Made by a program: the position numbers and the translations under genes
Notes under the pieces: model-generated
What the model saw: the letters and a program-made list of their open reading frames with translations, nothing else
Told to the model about the DNA's origin: nothing
Databases searched by the model: none
Shown here: positions 62,339 to 64,000 of the stretch, piece after piece
Layout of the letters: each line of letters starts with the position of its first letter
Numbering within the stretch: the stretch's first letter is position 1
Origin: Heliopora coerulea
Lineage: Eukaryota > Cnidaria > Anthozoa > Scleralcyonacea > Helioporidae
NCBI GenBank assembly: GCA_030142905.1
Contig: JASJOG010000258.1
Location: 62,001-126,000 of the forward strand
DNA: 64,000 bases
Reading direction: 5' to 3'

Positions 62339-62526
62339 ACATCAATTCAACAAACTTACCTTTCCAAATAACAAGTTATTTCACCAAAGAAATCAGAACG
62401 AATCAAAGCAAATTTAAATTCAAACCACAAATTAACATTTTCGCATATAAACTGAATATGCAAATTTAAAACCAAGTATTCAAACATAAAAGAAATTCAA
62501 AGTCATCATCCAATAGCAAGCAATCC

Positions 62527-62816
62527 ATGGAAAGAAATCAACACAGAACTTCACATTGTTTAAACACATCAGGTAAGGATTTTCAAATGTCATCAAACAA
62601 ATCATATATCAATATCCCTAAATTCCATTTCATCACTTAACAGATTGGACGGAACATGAATTGAAATTTGGAAGACCTTCGACAACCCCAGAACAATTGA
62701 AACTTCCATCATGGTTACAAGAACAACTGTTATCCCAATTGGAAAAAATCAACTCAGAATTTCGTAAACCTTCCATTGAGAAGAACAGAGAAGAGAATTC
62801 GCAGATGACAAAATAA
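62527..62816 (+). CDS. candidate small spliced gene
   Basis: Two open segments, 62527-62572 and 62644-62816, are separated by a 71-bp stretch with intron borders (CAG/GTAAGG and CACTTAACAG/AT) and keep one frame when joined, giving 72 codons. The second segment is proline- and glutamate-rich with PSWLQEQLLSQLEKINSEF. Unspliced, the first segment ends at 62640. No recognised domain; coincidence cannot be excluded for so small a gene. Confidence 0.4.
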
Positions 62817-62991
62817 CATGACATTCAAGACTTGGATATTCTTGCCACATTCATTTTCATGGATTCGCAATTCCTTCACATTCTTCCGGATTAAAGCTGT
62901 ACCTAGCATATCTTTGTTGCCATTTTCTCAACATTAGGGTGGTTAAAATAGTTTCCAATCTGCATTTATCATCGTAATCACACAAATTATT
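62817..62991. other. spacer, no gene recognised
   Basis: Short stretch between the spliced candidate and the tandem repeats; nothing seen. Confidence 0.4.
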
Positions 62992-63213
62992 AGGGTTTGT
63001 TTTGGTTGAAGTTTCGGTTGAAAATTTGTCAATGCATAGGTTTGTTTTGGTTGAAGTTTGGGTGAAAATTTGTCATGTATAGGGTTTGTTTTGGTTGAAG
63101 TTTGGGTGAAAATTTGTCATGCATAGGATTTGTTTTGGTTGAAGTTTGTGTGAAAATTTGTCAATACATAGGGGTTTGTTTAGGTTAAAGTTTCGATTCA
63201 AAATTTTTCAAAC
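62992..63213. repeat. five tandem units of 43-46 bp
   Basis: Units of the type AGGGTTTGTTTTGGTTGAAG plus GTTTGGGTGAAAATTTGTCA and a short spacer are repeated five times with increasing divergence to the right. It is probably part of the subterminal region of element B. Confidence 0.85.
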
Positions 63214-64000
63214 TTCTTCATTACTTCTTTTTGACATCCTTTGTGAAAAATTTTTGAATTTCAATTGAATGGTTCATTTCATTCAGAATTCCTTCTTTGG
63301 TAATATCAATTGAATCAATCCTTCACTCTGATAAAGACCACCAAGCCAGTTGGGACACAAAATTACAAAAGACTCATTCGTCTCGTGAAATTTAACATCC
63401 TTTTCAGCACATATTTTTTGTCATTCAACAACATTACCAAGAAAATGGTCACTTCAATATGATGCAGATCATCTCCACAATTAAGCAACGTGATTCATCG
63501 TGAACCTTTATCTTCAACAAAGTGAGTCAATCCAGAACTGTGACACAGCAAGATCAACTTCATAAACAGTTACGCCAGTTTGGTCGTGAAAAACTTTTAA
63601 TGTCTTCTTCAAGCATCCAAGAAAAAACTTTGGAAAACTGTCAAAGTGTCTGAAACTTCAAGCAAGAATAACTCTGAACTCTTTGACAAAACAAGTGGTA
63701 AATTTGTCTCTCGACAAGCGTGATTGAAATTCCTTCACATACTATGGATGACCACAATTTCCCCACTCGTCTGAAACTTGAAGTAAGAATAACTCGAACC
63801 ATTTGAAGACCACAATCACTCATGTTAAGCTTCCTTCGCAAGAATTAAAATTTATGACGAACTAGAAGACAATATGGTTTTTCCAATTGGAAAACTGCCA
63901 AAGCGTCTGAAACTTTAAGCAAGAATAAGAACCATAAACTCTTTGATTAAAATGTGAAGGGCACATTCCAAAAAACAATAACTTTCAAGACAACATCCAC
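63214..64000. repeat. subterminal region with imperfect repeats of about 130 bp
   Basis: No gene recognised. A motif GTCTGAAACTTCAAGCAAGAATAA occurs (with changes) near 63648, 63768 and 63908, twice preceded by GGAAAACTG, giving units of about 120-140 bp. Subterminal repeats of similar period exist at the ends of element A, so the end of B is probably near but beyond the window. Confidence 0.6.

Larger units (their letters stand above)
38446..64000 (-). mobile_element. element B: near-intact Maverick/Polinton, right end outside window
   Basis: The left terminus is placed at about 38446 because, from 38485, CCAATCAGATTGCGGGATT, a second ACCAATCA and GGGGGAGTGAC (38548-38558) match the order and spacing of the element A terminus (7495 and 7556-7566). 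The gene block is collinear with A but inverted. It carries integrase, capsid, protease, packaging ATPase and protein-primed PolB, plus accessory genes, a tRNA and hairpin RNAs. The opposite terminal repeat is not present before base 64000, so the element exceeds 25.5 kb. Confidence 0.85.

Noticed and set aside
62992..63213. Regular short tandem repeats considered as a CRISPR array
   Set aside because: Units are contiguous with no unique spacers and the context is an animal genome.

Overview
The window reads as nuclear DNA of an animal, probably an invertebrate. It is AT-rich and crowded with eukaryotic mobile elements (Penelope-like, LINE, two Ty3/gypsy, piggyBac, hAT), carries a metazoan-type tRNA-Lys(UUU), and shows no bacterial operon signals or host protein-coding gene. 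The species cannot be named from the sequence.

Layout. Bases 1-7464 are host flank made of nested repeats: tandem Penelope-like reverse transcriptase scraps split by an internally deleted piggyBac (1112-2271, TTAA duplicated, with an empty copy of the target at 2455), a gypsy gag/pol relic interrupted by a LINE, and a small hAT element with a perfect 8-bp target duplication. Two large Maverick/Polinton (adintovirus-like) DNA elements then lie end to end about 30 bp apart. Element A (7465-38414) is old. It has recognisable terminal inverted repeats of about 0.65-0.72 kb, its genes are full of stops and frameshifts, and it has been invaded by a piggyBac (about 11.7-13.45 kb) and a 4.5-kb Ty3/gypsy element (27.85-32.36 kb). 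Element B (about 38446 to beyond the window end) is much younger and in opposite orientation. Its left terminus is recognised because it shares terminal motifs with A; its right terminus is not reached.

Shared core. Both elements carry the same collinear block: unknown early-side genes, retroviral-type integrase, minor structural proteins, basic core proteins, a jelly-roll-type minor capsid candidate, major capsid protein, several small virion candidates, adenain-like protease, then on the opposite strand FtsK/HerA-type packaging ATPase and protein-primed family B DNA polymerase with an OTU-like and zinc-ribbon N-terminus. Together these suggest an element that can replicate its linear DNA by protein priming, package it in a virion and integrate. 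In B most genes are open, but the polymerase, integrase and a membrane-protein locus are each broken at A-runs of about 9-10 bases, the protease by one TAG, the capsid by a frameshift and another gene by a 32-bp duplication. Some of these may be assembly errors rather than decay.

Accessory arms. These hold the novelty: a TNF-receptor-like cysteine-rich membrane protein relic in A (32.36-32.81 kb) and a cysteine-rich signal-peptide/membrane protein in B at the matching side; a SET-domain protein in B; an intact tRNA-Lys and a tRNA-like sequence in B; a second basic core-protein gene in a tandem duplication; a lineage-specific protein family in both right arms; and, inside B between the terminus and the first protein gene, a row of six regularly spaced hairpins (39593-40243) that look like a polycistronic microRNA cluster. 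That cluster is the most interesting unexplained structure in the window.
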